Below are positions 11,716 through 26,100 of a stretch of DNA of 64,000 nucleotides, piece by piece (within the stretch, counting starts at the first letter, position 1; each line of letters begins with the position of its first letter). The notes under the pieces were generated by a model. That model saw only the letters and a program-made list of their open reading frames with translations, was not told the DNA's origin and searched no databases. This stretch comes from Lumbricus rubellus (taxonomy: Eukaryota; Annelida; Clitellata; Crassiclitellata; Lumbricidae). A program made the translations under genes and the position numbers. The stretch spans positions 36,163,452-36,227,451 of the forward strand of contig OX243814.1 of the NCBI GenBank assembly GCA_945859605.1, read 5' to 3'.

Positions 11716-12718
11716 CATTTTACCTGGATAGGCATTGCCACCAAATCAATAGGCCTACGGTGCCACTTAATCATATTTGATTGCACTGCATACAGTACAA
11801 TCTGCCACTGCATGCACGAGCGCTAGCACAAAACAGGACGCATCATTCTATTTGAGTAAAAGCTCTTACGTAGTTAAGTGAGAAGCACGACTTGAGTTAA
11901 TATGATTTCTCATATTCTACAACATAGGAAATTGTTGTAGCTGACAGATTGATGTGCAAATCTAATCGTTTCCGACGCCGATTTAGTTTCGTTGATTGCA
12001 CTAAAAGTAAGTTAATCGGTAAACCATTGGATGAAGCATAGAGAATTAGAGATAAATGTGCAATAATTATATGAAGGAATTTACTTAGCGTCGTTTGAAG
12101 GCAAGCTATGAAGAGATGATAGGGCCTACTTGTTGCAAGAATTAAAGAAACGTTAGTCATTCAGAAATTTCAGTTGACTTCATACCTGAAGCCCTGGCTT
12201 GTGAGCCCTATCTAAAATAAATGAGAATTATACGATATATAACTAGAGGCTCTAAAGATATTAATCTGAACGAAAATGTTACGTGTAGGCCTAATCATAG
12301 GTCGTAATGCTTAGCTCGTGATTCAGGTATGCTACTCTGTTTTTCATCCCGAACAGCTGAAATCTTCATGGTTTAACTTTGTCTGATTGTGTTACTGTTA
12401 ACACGTACACTTGTAGGCTATACTACACTGTCTTATTTCTTCGTTTCGAACCATCTGCAATTCGGTGCAGAATCGCAAACAATAATAACTTCAGACTGTC
12501 ACAGTAGGGCAAGTTGATATCACGTAAATCGTGCATTGCATAGGCCTATTCTCCAGACGTGGCTTTCCTGAGAAATTGTGTCGATTTAGGCCTACATTTA
12601 GGCCCTATATTTACAATACATTCTGAGAAACGACAAATTCATAAAATTGCGTAGTAGTTTAAAATTTAAGTCTAATAGCTTTGTCTGTTTGAAGAAGTGT
12701 GAAGATTTTTCAACCAAC
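11716..12718 (+). promoter_or_regulatory. 5' flank and promoter of paralogue B
   Basis: It begins with TTTTACCTGGA...ACCAAATCAATA, shared with both upstream blocks of putative gene E, then the ACGAGCGCTAGCAC block shared with gene A. It ends in the TATA-like ATAAAATT (12641-12648) and AAGAAGTGTGAAGA just before the ATG. It supports duplication of whole transcription units including flanking DNA. Confidence 0.6.
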
Positions 12719-15700
12719 ATGACGTCTACTGCTGTATATCTGCTTCTTGTGCTGATCGGTAAGTGATACAGTGTGAAATGTTTAGTTCTTTTTGATCTTT
12801 AGTCTTATTTAGATTTCTTACACTGTCAGGAATTGGGAATAAATAGCCTACATGTAGGTGCCTGATCTGATACGAATGCTGCAATGTTTGCCTATAGATA
12901 CAGAAACATGCAATAAATTTAATAGGCTACAGCAACAAGAGTCTGAAAACGGTTTATGGGTCGAACGTTTGCAGATATCATGGAGAACCATTATGCTTAA
13001 GCTTAGGAACAAGTTGTTCAGTTTGTTCACATAATATACATGTATATCATGAAAATAATATTCGTGGATATAATATTCATGAATATAATATTCATGGATA
13101 TAATATTCATGCGTTACAAAAGTGCAAGATTCATATTATTAATATTGTAGATCGCTACTCCAGATGTAAGCTTATTGTTTCCTCTCAGAGTGATGGTCAA
13201 GGTAGGACCCTATGTGTTAAAATTCATAAAATTGCGTAATAGATTACATACATACATACACACAGCACCTTGCAAAACTATGATAATTCCTGGACGAACG
13301 ATGGAGATAATTAAAAAGAGTTTAAGTTTGTAAAAGTTGATTATTGAATTTTAAAAAAATTTGATATTGCATCTGATTGAGGTCTGGATATGCTGGTGCA
13401 TTGCAATTACATGTATCTTTAGAAATTTTTAGGTCACGCATATGCGTAGGATAAGCCTTTGATTAGCCTACAATTAAAATAGTACCCTAAGTATTGCGAA
13501 TGTGGGTATATAGGGCCTAATATAATTTTATATTATAATGCCCTTTTTTATGTTAAAGACTGTTTTTGTTTCGCATGATCTCGGCCGAGAGCGCCTTTGA
13601 GTTGCTCTGGAAGTGGCGCTATTTAAATTCTGAGTGAATGAATGCTTGATTGGTTGATTGATTTATCGACATCATGTATTGTATATAATATACATGCATA
13701 TTATGACATCCTAGAGTAATATACATGTAATAGCAAGAATGATCTTTTTGGCGTAGATTATTTCATTGGAACTACAGTAGGCTACAACTACACTCAAACC
13801 GGAGTAAACCTGAAAGAAGCGAAAAGTCTCGTCTTTCAAGTAAAGTCATTTCGCTGCATACAAGTAGCCTTAGTATCAATTCCTGGTGTTTACACTCGCA
13901 GCATGTATGAAATCGTCTTTGATTCTGGATCTGGCGATGCCACTATAATAAGGTGAGAAAAGTTATATAGCCTAATCTTCTATCTCAATTATGAATACGC
14001 GCTCTAGAAGGACTGTACCACATAATTGTAGAAATTGTAGAATTGCAGGACTTTTTTAACGTGCAGATGAAAAACACAAAATGTGCAGTTCTAAATGGAT
14101 TTGTGCAGTTGTAGAAGCACTTCTGTACAGTCAAAACTAGCAGAAAAGGTCATTGTCCTCTGATTGGAAATAATTTGCCATGAAGAATGGGAAAGGAAAG
14201 AAGGGGTTGTGCAGTTATGAAAATTCCTTAAAAACAGCCCTGAGAAATTGTAATACAATACACCTATAATAGTTTTTATGTGGATCGGATGAGCATCACT
14301 ACTAGCCTACTTTTTTTACATCGGAGTGTGTGTTATTAAATGCTTTGCAGAAACAGGACAGTATCGGCTTCCATTGAGAGTTGTTTCCGAAGTTTTGTTC
14401 TGTTAAATGGGACGTCTGCTGTCTGGCTGTGGATTTCTTGGGCAAACGACGCACTGTCCATTGGTATCGGGAATGACACGGGAAAGAATCTGTTCATTTA
14501 TTATCCTGATGCTTCCTCTATATCAAACCTGAGTACGGTTGAAGTCAGCTCCTTCGGGACTATCACTGCAAACTGGAAAATTGCATACAACCAAAGCAGA
14601 GGTGAGAATTGTTGTTTAGGCTAATTTATGCATCAACAACAACTGAAAAGCAAACCAATGGCTTAGGCCTAATTATAGGCCTCAGTACCTGAACTTTTTA
14701 ACAGACGCTCAGCAGAACACTGCCTTCTCGTCGTTCGCAATGCCAGTCAGGTCTGCCATCACAAACATCGTTACAATAATATATAAGTGTACTAAACGTA
14801 TGCTATATTTGACCATTAGGCCTACTTTTTTCGTCAAATACTGTTTTTGCATTACATCAACTAGCCTCGTCGGCCGTTAGTTCATAGTCACGAAACGGTG
14901 ATTTAGCACGAAACTTTTCGATACGTCCCTTGAATCGTTTTTATGTTAACAACCGTTTGCGAATTTTCTGAAAGGTGTTGTTTGAATGTTTAAATATTGG
15001 GGTTTTACTTAGGATTAAGCACTGCCTTCCAAAGTCCATTCTAATCAACCTATACTATTCACTCATTTTTCCATATCTCTCATATTGTAATATTTCCTGG
15101 TGCTCGAATTATCCCTCGCGTCTTCATCATTTGATCACATTACAAAAACGAGCAATAAGAATAATCTGTGGTTCTCATTGGAGAGCTCACACTGCTCCCC
15201 TGTTCAAAAATAATAATTTGTTAACTTTACCTAAGATAAATAAATTTCAGATCTGTTTATTCATGTTTCGTTTTCATTTACACTTATTGCCTATGTCTTT
15301 TAAACATTATTTTACTAAGGGCTCTGATATTCATAGTCATTTCACCAGGCACTCGCACTCATATAGAAGTGAATTTGCTCACTTAAGAATCAAGCAGTTC
15401 TCAATTAAATATTTGGGTCCTTCGCTATGGAATGGATTGCCTGGTGACATTACTAGCTTACTGTCTTTTGGTCTGTTTAAAAACTCACTTAAACGATTTC
15501 TCCTGCTCAATTGAAGAATTTTTATATTTGTCTTGTTTGTCTAAGTTAGAGCTATTACTACCACCTGTTTATTTTGCCTTATTGTAATTATTATTATTTT
15601 ACCATCATATGATGTATCTGTTATAACCATAAGGTATTTTGATGAGTCCATCTGATCTGACGGGTTTAACTGGGTTATTTTGTGATAATTAACCCCCTGG

Positions 15701-18700
15701 CTATATTGTAGCATAACCAATGATGATAAATTACATGTATGTCGTACTTGGTATAGTTACGATGCTGGTTTTTTCCCCGACTAGTAATAGGTCTGCTCAG
15801 TAATTATCAAATATATAGTTACCAAGATGCTTATTGTGTTTTTCCTCTGGTTCCTTTGCCTCGATATGATTACTATATACTACCTTATATGTGCTTAATG
15901 ACTCAGGTTGCCATTACTGACTTATGTTTGTTGCTTATTTTTTTGGTTTTGCTTTGTTTTTTTGTTTGTATTTTTTATGTTGTTGTTTTTTTGGCTTGTT
16001 GCCAAAGGCTTTTTTTTTTGATCATGTGATTTTATGCCACATTGATTTCTTTTCTGGTATTTTCTTTTTAAAAAATTCCATTTTCTGTTTATATCTTTAA
16101 CCTCACCATCTTGACTTACATTTCACGTTCAGGGGTTATCCAGGTTAGCGGGACCTGTCCCTTTCTGGATGACCCTTTCTGAGTGTTCACCGTTTATACT
16201 ATCAAGGTGTCCTGCGATCATTAATTTTTATTTATGTGTAGGGCCTACTGTGTAGCCTAGTATTTTTCTTTGCAGTATACCTTGATTTTGTTTTGTTTGT
16301 CTTGTTCATTCTCAGAATAAACTGATTTGATTTGATTTGATTTGATTTGATTTGAAATACATTTATGGTTAGGCCTACAGTAACTGTTGATAGTTGAGAG
16401 TCATGTTGAAAGTCCTTAGTCTCACAGTTGATTACTGTAGAAGGAAGTCAATAACACCAATCTATGACTAATTGACTATAAATAATAATTGTTAATTGGT
16501 AGAAAATTGTCCTTAAATTTTGTCTTCTGTTTTCACGTGTAGCCTTCGCGATAGCTTGCACAAATAATACATACCAGGAATATAAATTATATTCCTGGCA
16601 TGTGTTATTTATGCGCATGAGAAAAGGAATGCGTTGTCAGAGAGCTCGACAGTTTAGAGCTGTAAGTAGATGTATAGTAACTGCGCCTTTGTCTATAATA
16701 ATATTTCTTCAGATCTTTCTTCACCTTTGCCAGATGTCGACAAGGATTTAGGTTAGTCATATAATGTATTCATTAATTCATTTAGATCTATTTCGAAATA
16801 TTGTGGGACTTTACTACGCGAGTTAGGGGCAGACCCGAATAAATTAACAATAATTATAATATTAGATGGTTAAGCAAGTGGTGCTTTGATTTCGAAATAA
16901 GGTGGCATAATTTTATGAAATACATGCAATTCTCTTATTATACTCCTGCTCCTTATCGATATTGCTTCTGTTGCTGCCGTTGCTCTTTGTTGATTTTACT
17001 TTTATTCATAATGCTCCTCTACCTCCATTTCTCTTCTTCTTCCACAGTTCCGCCTTTATCCGCTTCTTTGTCTTCGCTTTCTCCTCCTTTTTGTTCTCCT
17101 CGTTTCCGTCATTTTTATGTAGCCTAATCGACCGTGTTTACATCAGTTTCTATGTCCACATCTGACGTCCTGGGTCCTCCATCTCAATTATATACGCCTT
17201 ACGATAGAAATTTCATGTCTCAACGTAAATCGGTAATGACAGGCTGAGACTTGGAATGGAAATAAGGTGTGCATTGTGCATTGTGCAGTCTGCTGAGGCT
17301 ACTAGAGACGGTATATTGACCTCAGCGTCGTTTGTCCAGACCTGCCAGAATTACAATGTCATCGGTAAATTGCCTTTTTCTATCCTTTTCCGGATAGAGT
17401 TGGACAATCAGGGAACCGCTGCTAGCCAATTGCATGGTCTATCATTTTGTACCAACCTCCAGGGAGTCCGTTAGCGCATTGGATAACACGCTGGCGTAGC
17501 GAGCGAGAGGTAACGAATTCGCGCCCCGTAGAGCGGACATGCTTTGTTGGCTGCTAATGCTATTAGCGCCGTTTATTGCAGGCTGTCTGACAGTGTCTGT
17601 TCGGTTTGTAGTTAAGATTGATGTCTTCTGTGATTTGCGTTCTTGTGATTTGCTTAATTACGTCAATGTATACTGTGAATGGTTGCGGTCTGTCAACCGG
17701 ATTGTTTCAATAAAGAAAATATTTAAAGTAAAGTTAAGCATGACCATTGACCAAGAGCAATGTAGCAAGAACCGCATAGGAACATCCATGGAGATAGAGT
17801 GCTATTTGTGCTATCCCAACATCAGTTAGGCCTAATCATATATCACCCAGGCGACCACATTCGGACAACAATCTGTACAAGTTGCGGAATGATGCGAAAT
17901 ACATGTACTTAGGCTTATTCAAAAGTGACGCATTTGCTGCTTAAATGGCTGAAATTTCAAAATCAGCAGCTGCAGTTCAATTCCACGATTTCGTCATTGT
18001 AATGGCATTTGCATTGCATAGGCGTATCTTATTTATAAACTGTGATAATTCCAGACTGGCATCCCTCGTGTGGCAATTATAGGCTTAGGCTACACATATT
18101 TAGGCTATTGCGCGTGAATAGTTTGAAAATAATATAAAATATATCCTAAAATTCGAAATTGTTCTTATTGATTTTAAAACTACACTTGGCGGCGGACAAG
18201 GCGATGCAAATCACTTGTGTTTACACATAAAAATTATTAGACTATTAATAGTGTCAGCTAGGCTGTAAGAACTAATTGATGTGTAGTGATTTATCGCTGC
18301 TGACTGTTATTTTGTTTCAGTTTGCGATCCAGATATTTGCAAAGGTTTGTGGATGTGGTTCAATTATTTTTCTGGTTCATTAGGTTTCATGTAGGCTATC
18401 TATCGGTAACTTCAGTGGCGCAGCCAGTAATTTATTATGGGGGTTTATTTCCTGGCCGGATGCCCTTCCTGAGATCAACCTAACAGTATTACAGTAAATA
18501 AAAAGGGAATAAAGTAACAAAGAGAATAAAATAAGAAAAACAATTGTTACTACAAAGAATTGTTTTGTTTTTCTCATTTAGGTGGATAAATAACATCTTG
18601 AAAAACTTTGTCCTCAGCCAATTTTAAAAATACACTTGGCGGCGGACAATCACTATGCCCTAAAATTTTAAGCCCTAAACCCCATTGTCTACGCCTCTGG

Positions 18701-20122
18701 TTAACTTAACTGCAACGACTAGAACCAAATATTTAAAAGCTTTAAACTATTAACCCTTATAGGGTAACCCTTTTTCGGTTACAGTTTTTGGTAACCGGGG
18801 GGTAAAAAAATACCCCCAATTTATTTTCGTCAAATCTAAGAAAATGTTTAACCAATTTTGGTCCTGTTTAATTTATATGATAGACAAGAACATTGTTGGA
18901 CGTAATGAGTAACAAATCTTGAATTAAAATGATGACTCGTGATTATAAGCGGTCTGATTAGCTCATGACCAACTTCCAGCAGGAACACACGGCGCTTGTC
19001 CAAACGTATGCCTACTGAATGTGCGTGATCTCGCCATGTAGGATTCTGCAACTTCTATAATTATATGCGTTGAGCGCTGCTGCATCAACCAAGAAATATA
19101 AGAGGCCATCTTCTGGTCCTGTAACTGCAACTGTATCCCTTTGTTTCCTGGTCGAATGAGTCCACGGCGCCTTTTGTGGCGTTGTAATCACCTATTTCTT
19201 TCGATAGCTTTATGCAAAAGTAAGTAATCTACACTAATATAATGCAACCTGAAATAGAAATCATACAGCAAAGAATGGCTAATTCATATGCAAAAATACA
19301 AGAACGACATATCTCCAACAATTCAGTTCTATCAACCACTATGCTTACATCTACATAGTGTAGAATTGATTTATCCAGTTCTGGAATATGAAACCTTACT
19401 TTTCACACTAGTCTGCCGCTAGGTGGCAGCGCAATTTGGCAAAGCTGAAAACGACATTGTGAAGAAAAAACATATTTAGGAAAAGTCACAAAAGCACAAG
19501 CCTATTTTCTTTTATTCAAAAAAAGTATACGAAAAAAAGTAGGCTGGGGGTTATTTTTTACCCCCCGGTTACCCTATAAGGGTTAAATTAAAATTATTTA
19601 AGAGCTTTTTTGGGTGGTGCTTTAATCGTCAGGAGCCAAATCATGCTATAAGCTTATGTAGCCCACCAAAAGCTAAGACATCACAATGTTTTGGATATAC
19701 GATCTCTCAATATCCTTTTATGCTATTCGTATTCGTCTGAACTCCTTGTTACTGGACAATAATAGGACCACCACTTGGCATATCTTGACAAGTCCTCTGG
19801 GCCGACACAATGCGTGTGAATTGGCTACGGTCTTGCTCTCAGCTTGTGTATTGGCTTGGGTCTTGCTTTCATCTTTAAGTGGTGCTTTAAAATGTGAAGA
19901 TATCAGATAGGATTATTTCTGAGAAGTAGAAGTGGTTGCTATTCTGTTGAGAGATATGGAAAAATTATAATTGCGATTGATGTTTGACAAAATTCTGGTC
20001 GTCGTGACACAAATATTCTGCGCGTGTAATGAAAAAATGTGCATTATTATTATTGCTATTATTTTCATTATTATTAATTTTTTTTGCCCTGAGGTATTTC
20101 ATTCCCCCAGGGACTTATGGAC

Positions 20123-20173
<51 letters not shown>

Positions 20174-23100
20174 GTAATAAAGAAAGCCGCTCTAGCTGAA
20201 AATTGCTCATGACTCTCAACGGAGCTCTCAACAGGTGAACAACTGAACATTGCTACTTGTTTTGTCTGCTTGGAAATACCGAGATGAATCGCTACTTTTG
20301 GATAGGCTTAATGAATCGTTAACCATGCAAATTAATACAGTGGTAGGCTAGTAATTTATTATCCAGTTGAATTTAGTCATTGCCAGGAGCTTTTCTTTAG
20401 AAGTTGGAAGTTAGAAACTTAAGTCTTAAGACTATGATCATCGGAAGAGAAACATTATCTGACACCAACAGTCTACACGTATCTTTTGTTTCTCACAGAT
20501 GTACTGTTTTCTGCACTTCCTGGAGCAGTCAACTCAATTAACCTTTCAATAATTTTGATCGGACGAACCTCGATGGAATTTACAGTGAATGATTACGAAT
20601 GTTTGACTGAAATGATTCTCTGTTCTCTTCAGTATTGTTATTCGATTCAGTATACTCCGAAAACCTATCGAACTTTTAAGTAAGTTTATTTATATAATTA
20701 TATCGTTTGCTTATCTAAAATTAGGCCTTATCGTTCTCCCATACTTATCACATTTTGCTTAATAAGAGGATAAGCTATTTTTACGAGAAAATATAAAAAT
20801 CGCCTTATGTATTTATGTATATGTAAAATGTTGTATATATGTATGTATGTATGTATGTAATATGTATATATGTGTGTATGTATGTATCATGTATGTATGT
20901 ATGTATGTATGTGTGTATGTATGTATGTATGTATGTATGTATGTATGTATGTATGTATGTATGTATGTATGTATGTATGTATGTATGTATGTATGTATGT
21001 ATGTATGTATGTATGTATGTATGTATGTATGTATGCATGCATGTATGTATGTATGTATGTATGTATGTATGTATGTATGTATGCAATACTATGTATGTAT
21101 GTATGTATGTATGTATGTATGTATGTATGTATGTATGTATGTATGTATGTATGTATGTATGTATGTTAGGGTGGTCATTAGAAATGAAAGTTGGAATCTA
21201 CTGTTCTCCAAGTTTCCATTTGGTGCCATTCCACCCAGAAACATCACACAAAAAGTTGTGAGAGAAAATATTAATATTTAGGACTTGCGCAACACCATCA
21301 AAGTTTTACCATGTACCAAAGAAGCGAAAACTTGAATTGCAAGCATAATAAACCATGCATCCTCAATTCAGAATTCAATACAATGTGACTATATTATTGC
21401 ATACATGATTACCAATGATTACACTGTTTGGTGATCAAGATTGCAATTATTATTATTGCTGCTTAGATATTTAATCAATGTCAATGTGACCTTGAAGACT
21501 CTGCGGCACTCTCTTTTGTTTGTGCTGAGAACGAGTTGCGATGTTTTTCTACATCTACTGATATAAATTATTTTTGTTGATCATTCCTTGTACTTGAGGC
21601 ATTGAAATGCTGAATAAGGGTGACACCTCGCTCAGCTAGATCACTGATAACCTTTATGGATCTCCAGCTTGTCAAGCTCTTCATGCAGTCTTCATGCTTT
21701 ATCCGACCGCTTACCAGGATAGTGTTCCAGAAGTGCATCTAGTAGGCCTAGTTTGTTTCAAGATGCAGAACAGGTCATGGGTTGAATTTATCACGAAATG
21801 ATGTCGATCTAGCCTTTTGCGAATGGTTGGGAGAAGAGTTGTTGTATACGTTTGTGGATCTCAGAACCTTCTTTGTCCACTAGAACTGCTATGATCAATT
21901 TCTTCTCTCCCAATGACATGTCATTGTGAAAGAAACCTAAGCTTGCCAACAGCTTGGATAAATACCAGAGATTTCGGCCAAAGTGTGTCACAGCGGCATC
22001 AGCAATGACCTTCCGTGGATATAAAGAGAGATAAAACAGCCGTACTAGATCGTTCCTAGGATCAGTGGTTGCTGAATGCTGGTGGGGTTTGAAACTAATG
22101 GCGGCTATGCAGATGCATGTCCCAAATAGACTAATAAGCTTAATTAATTATTTCCGGATGCTCCCACACATATTCGTCATAATCGTTGCCGTAGCCTAGA
22201 GGATACTTGTCTTGAAATAGCAACATCCTCAAACAGTAAATTGCTCTCGTCGTCCATTTAGGCTACTGTTATTGAGGGGTTTGCAGCCGATGCTAGCTTC
22301 TTTAAACCTTGCCGGTCTGCAGCTTCCAGATATGGTCAGTCTCCTGAGTTGGAACTTTGTCAAAGAAGCTGCTTAGTAGTCTGAGTGATACTGTCCCTGA
22401 TGCCAAGTTTTTCACGCTTGTGATGATGGAACAGTACTTTGAGCAGTTCTCTGCTAGAACGTCTCTTCAAGATGGGAGCTTGGAACCTTTGAAGCTCTCC
22501 TCTGTCCTCTAGCATGCGATATTACCGCTAACGCTATTCTAATCGGCATCGCCTTCTCACTATTAGATGCAGACATTTAAATAATGCCCCTATAATGCTG
22601 TATATGTTAATAATGATTATGCATGGCGTTGTTGGAAACAAGTTCAGCAATGAACAAGCAAGGCATGTTCAAGTGGTGAAGATAAAAACATGTATGTAAG
22701 CCGATACAACAGGTCGAACAGGAAGGGAGAGCAAGGATATCGTTGTTTGGAACACAAACAATTACATAGAACCTTTGCATCATAACACTGTAAGCTTATA
22801 GGGCCTAATACATGATAAATTCTACAATGTATGAGATACTATACAGCCTAAGATATAATAATGGGCCTAATATAATTATGTTAGTGTCAGCTAATTTAAT
22901 CAGTGCACGCCGATTGTCGTACAGCGACGTAAGTAGGCCAGGTGCAAATTGCCGCGCGGCGTCTGCACAGGTGATTGTCTGGACAGCACGTGACGTCTAG
23001 ACGAGCGTACGTTAATTGTACAAGAAGGGAGTGGAAGTGAAGAAGGAGAGTTGCGTGTTGAGAGCCGTTGAGATAGGCTGTAAGAGTTGTTGTTGAGTTG

Positions 23101-26100
23101 CGATAGAGTAGACTGATGAAGATAGTAGTCGTGTAGTTGTTATGATAACGCAAGTGTAGTCATTGTTGTGTTGTTGCTGATCGTTTTACTTTATATCGGA
23201 TTTTGGAGTATAATAAGAAGAGTTAAACACGTCGTCGTTGTTGGTTAACAAAACAGTGAAAGACTGTAGATTCTTTAACCTAGCCATTTAGCTAATGAAA
23301 CAGTTATCTAGGGATAGGCCTACGCTACCACGAACTTATACGAAGAAGCTTCCGAAGAGACTGAAGGTCACACGTAGAGAAGAAGAGGGAAAAGACTTGT
23401 GACATTTGGTGTCGTTGCGGTGAGATAACGATCCAAGTTGCAGGATAACGATCCAAGTTGCAGGAGAACGATCGTAGTTACGAACGGAGGGATTCTATTC
23501 AATCAACAGACGTTGTGGAGAAACGGACGCTGTGAATTTATCGAGGAGCCGAGCACACGGGAGAAGCAACGATACATCGAGCATCCGTACGTCAGTGAGA
23601 AACGACAACACAACGACTACGAGGTAGAAAAACTTGCTTGTCTATTGAAGTTTGCTTAAAGAATTGAAGTCAGTCAATTGCAAACATTTGAAGAGTAGCT
23701 TACTATTTCTCGACTAGCATCAGTAAAGTAAAGAAGTAAGATGGAGAAACTTACAGAGCAAAAGCAAGCGGCTATTAAGAAGATGGCTTCCGAAAGAATA
23801 ATAAAATTATTAATCGAAGCAGGTTTAGATGCAGAAGAAGTCGGACAGATGTCGAGGGAAAGTTTGATGAGAAATTTAGCCGAGGTTTGGGCTAAGAAAG
23901 AAGAAGAAGAAGAAGGTGCTGTCGGAGGCGCTGCGGAGAAGCCAGTGGAGAAGCCACAGCCACCTATGTCTATAGAGGCGTTGCTACAACTCATGATGAT
24001 GAGTAGACAGGAAGAGAAAGAACGTCGCCAAGAAGAGAAGGAGAAAGAAGAACAACGTAGACACGAGGAAAAGGAGAAAGAAGAACGGCGCAGGCAAGAG
24101 GAAAAGGAGAAAGAAGAGTGGCGCAGGCAAGAGGAGAACGAGAAAGAAGAGCGGCGCAAGCAAGAGGAGAACGAGAAAGAAAAGCAGCGCAGACAAGAAA
24201 AGAAAGAACGTAAACAAGAGGAGAAAGAAAAAGCAGAAAAAGCAGATAGGCTGCGACAACAAGAGATAGAAAAAGCAGAAAGGATGAGACAGCAAGAGAT
24301 AGATATACAGAAGCAGCAGTTCCAGATGCAATTAGAACAAATGAGAATAGATCGTGACGAAGCAGAACGACGAAGAATGGAGTTAATGATAGAATACGAA
24401 AAAGCAAGAAAAAGCGATGAAGAAATACGAAAACAGCAGATCGAAGACAAAAAGGCTCGTGAGGAAGAAAAGGAGAAGATGCGTTTACAAGAACTGGAGA
24501 GAGCAGAAGAAATTCGTCAGGAAGAATTGCAAGCTGAAAAAGACAATTTGGAAAAAGCAGAAAGAGAAAGAGAAGAGCAGATGCAGTTAGAACAAAAGAA
24601 ACTTGCTATCAAGGAGGCTCAACTTAAAGAAATGGCCATTGAAAAAGAAGAACGCAGAAAGCAGTTAGAACTATTACAACAGAAGATAGAACAGGAAGAA
24701 CTGCGGAGAATCGAAGATCAAGATCGACTGAAGAAGAGAGACAAAGATGATCGTAAGAGCCGAGAAGTGTCAGAACAGATTAGACTCAAAGAAAGTGAGA
24801 CAATGGTGTCCAAGATTAAGAAGATAGGTGACGCAATGAAGCATGTGTTACCGAAGATGCCGTATGATATGATGGAAGTGCCATTATATTTTGAAACAGT
24901 TGAAAATGCATTCAATAGCTTCGCTGTGGAAAAGCAATATTGGGTGAAATTGTTGTTGCCATTGATGACCCCGAGAGCGCGAACGGTATTGAATCGATTG
25001 TCATTTGAGAATTTAGATAAATACGATGCAGTGAAAGAGCACTTGTTGAAGGAATTCAAGTTAACAGCTCGTGAGTACAGGTCCAGGTTTGCAGATGCCA
25101 AGAAGACAGCCGAAGAAACGTATACGATGTTCACGGCTAGGCTGAAGAACCTGTTGAATTATTATGTCCGAAGTAGACGAGTGGACAAAGACTACGAGAA
25201 GCTGTTTGATTTGTTAGTGGCGGATAAGCTGAAAGAATGTTTACCACCAGGTCCACTGCAGTTTGTCTTAGCAAAAGAGGGCACAGAATGCTTGGAAGCT
25301 AGTAATGTTGCAGATCTCGCAGATATACATGTAAACAATCGGATTGGTGTGATGTTCCAAGACAAACCGAAATTTGAAGCATGGGACAATAGTCCAAAGC
25401 AACCCAAGTGGAACAAGGATAGCAAAGACACCGGAAGCCAAGCCAAGAGTAATGATGCAAAGAAAGATGATTATTCTGGAAAGCAGTGGTCGCAAGATAA
25501 ACAACAGTCAACGTGGGACAGACAAGCCTACAATCGAACTCCGCCGCTGGGACGCCCAACAGAAAGTAATGCATCTTACACGCCGTACAACAAGTGGGAG
25601 AACAAGGAGCAAAGAAGTTTTATCAAGAAGCGTTGCCACAATTGCAATTCTGATAAACACCTAATAAAACATTGCCAAGCACCAGGAGCGGCAAATCTGA
25701 GGAAGAACTTTAGCAGAAGTGCAGAAAATCTTCGAGTAAACCAGATACAAGTGATAAATGCACCTCCTGGTTGGGAAGAACAATGCAACCAAGAAACAGA
25801 AGTGAAGTCGGTAATGAAGTGTACGCCGCAGTTCACCATACAGAAAGAAGCGATAAAGACTACTTCCATTGCAGAAATTTGTCGAGAAACAAAAAGTAAA
25901 GAGGAGTGTCAACGCATAAAGAAGATATCGTTGCAGCATGTAAATGTGGAGATACGTGGGACTGATGGGCAGCCTGTGCAAGTCGAGGCGTTGATTGACT
26001 CGGGGACCGAGATACCAGTAATCAACGAGGAACTACTGAAAGGAACGACAGTAGAAGAAATCGGCAGAGTTCATTTGCAATGTGTAGCTGGAGAGCCGAT

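Noticed and set aside
22896..23153. 85-codon minus-strand frame in the 5' LTR, repeated in the 3' LTR at 29467-29724
   Set aside because: Its repetition only reflects LTR identity; no motif or promoter context.
23674..24450. 258-codon minus-strand frame opposite gag
   Set aside because: Mirror of the Glu/Lys-rich coiled-coil codons; Ser/Cys/Phe-rich with no domain.
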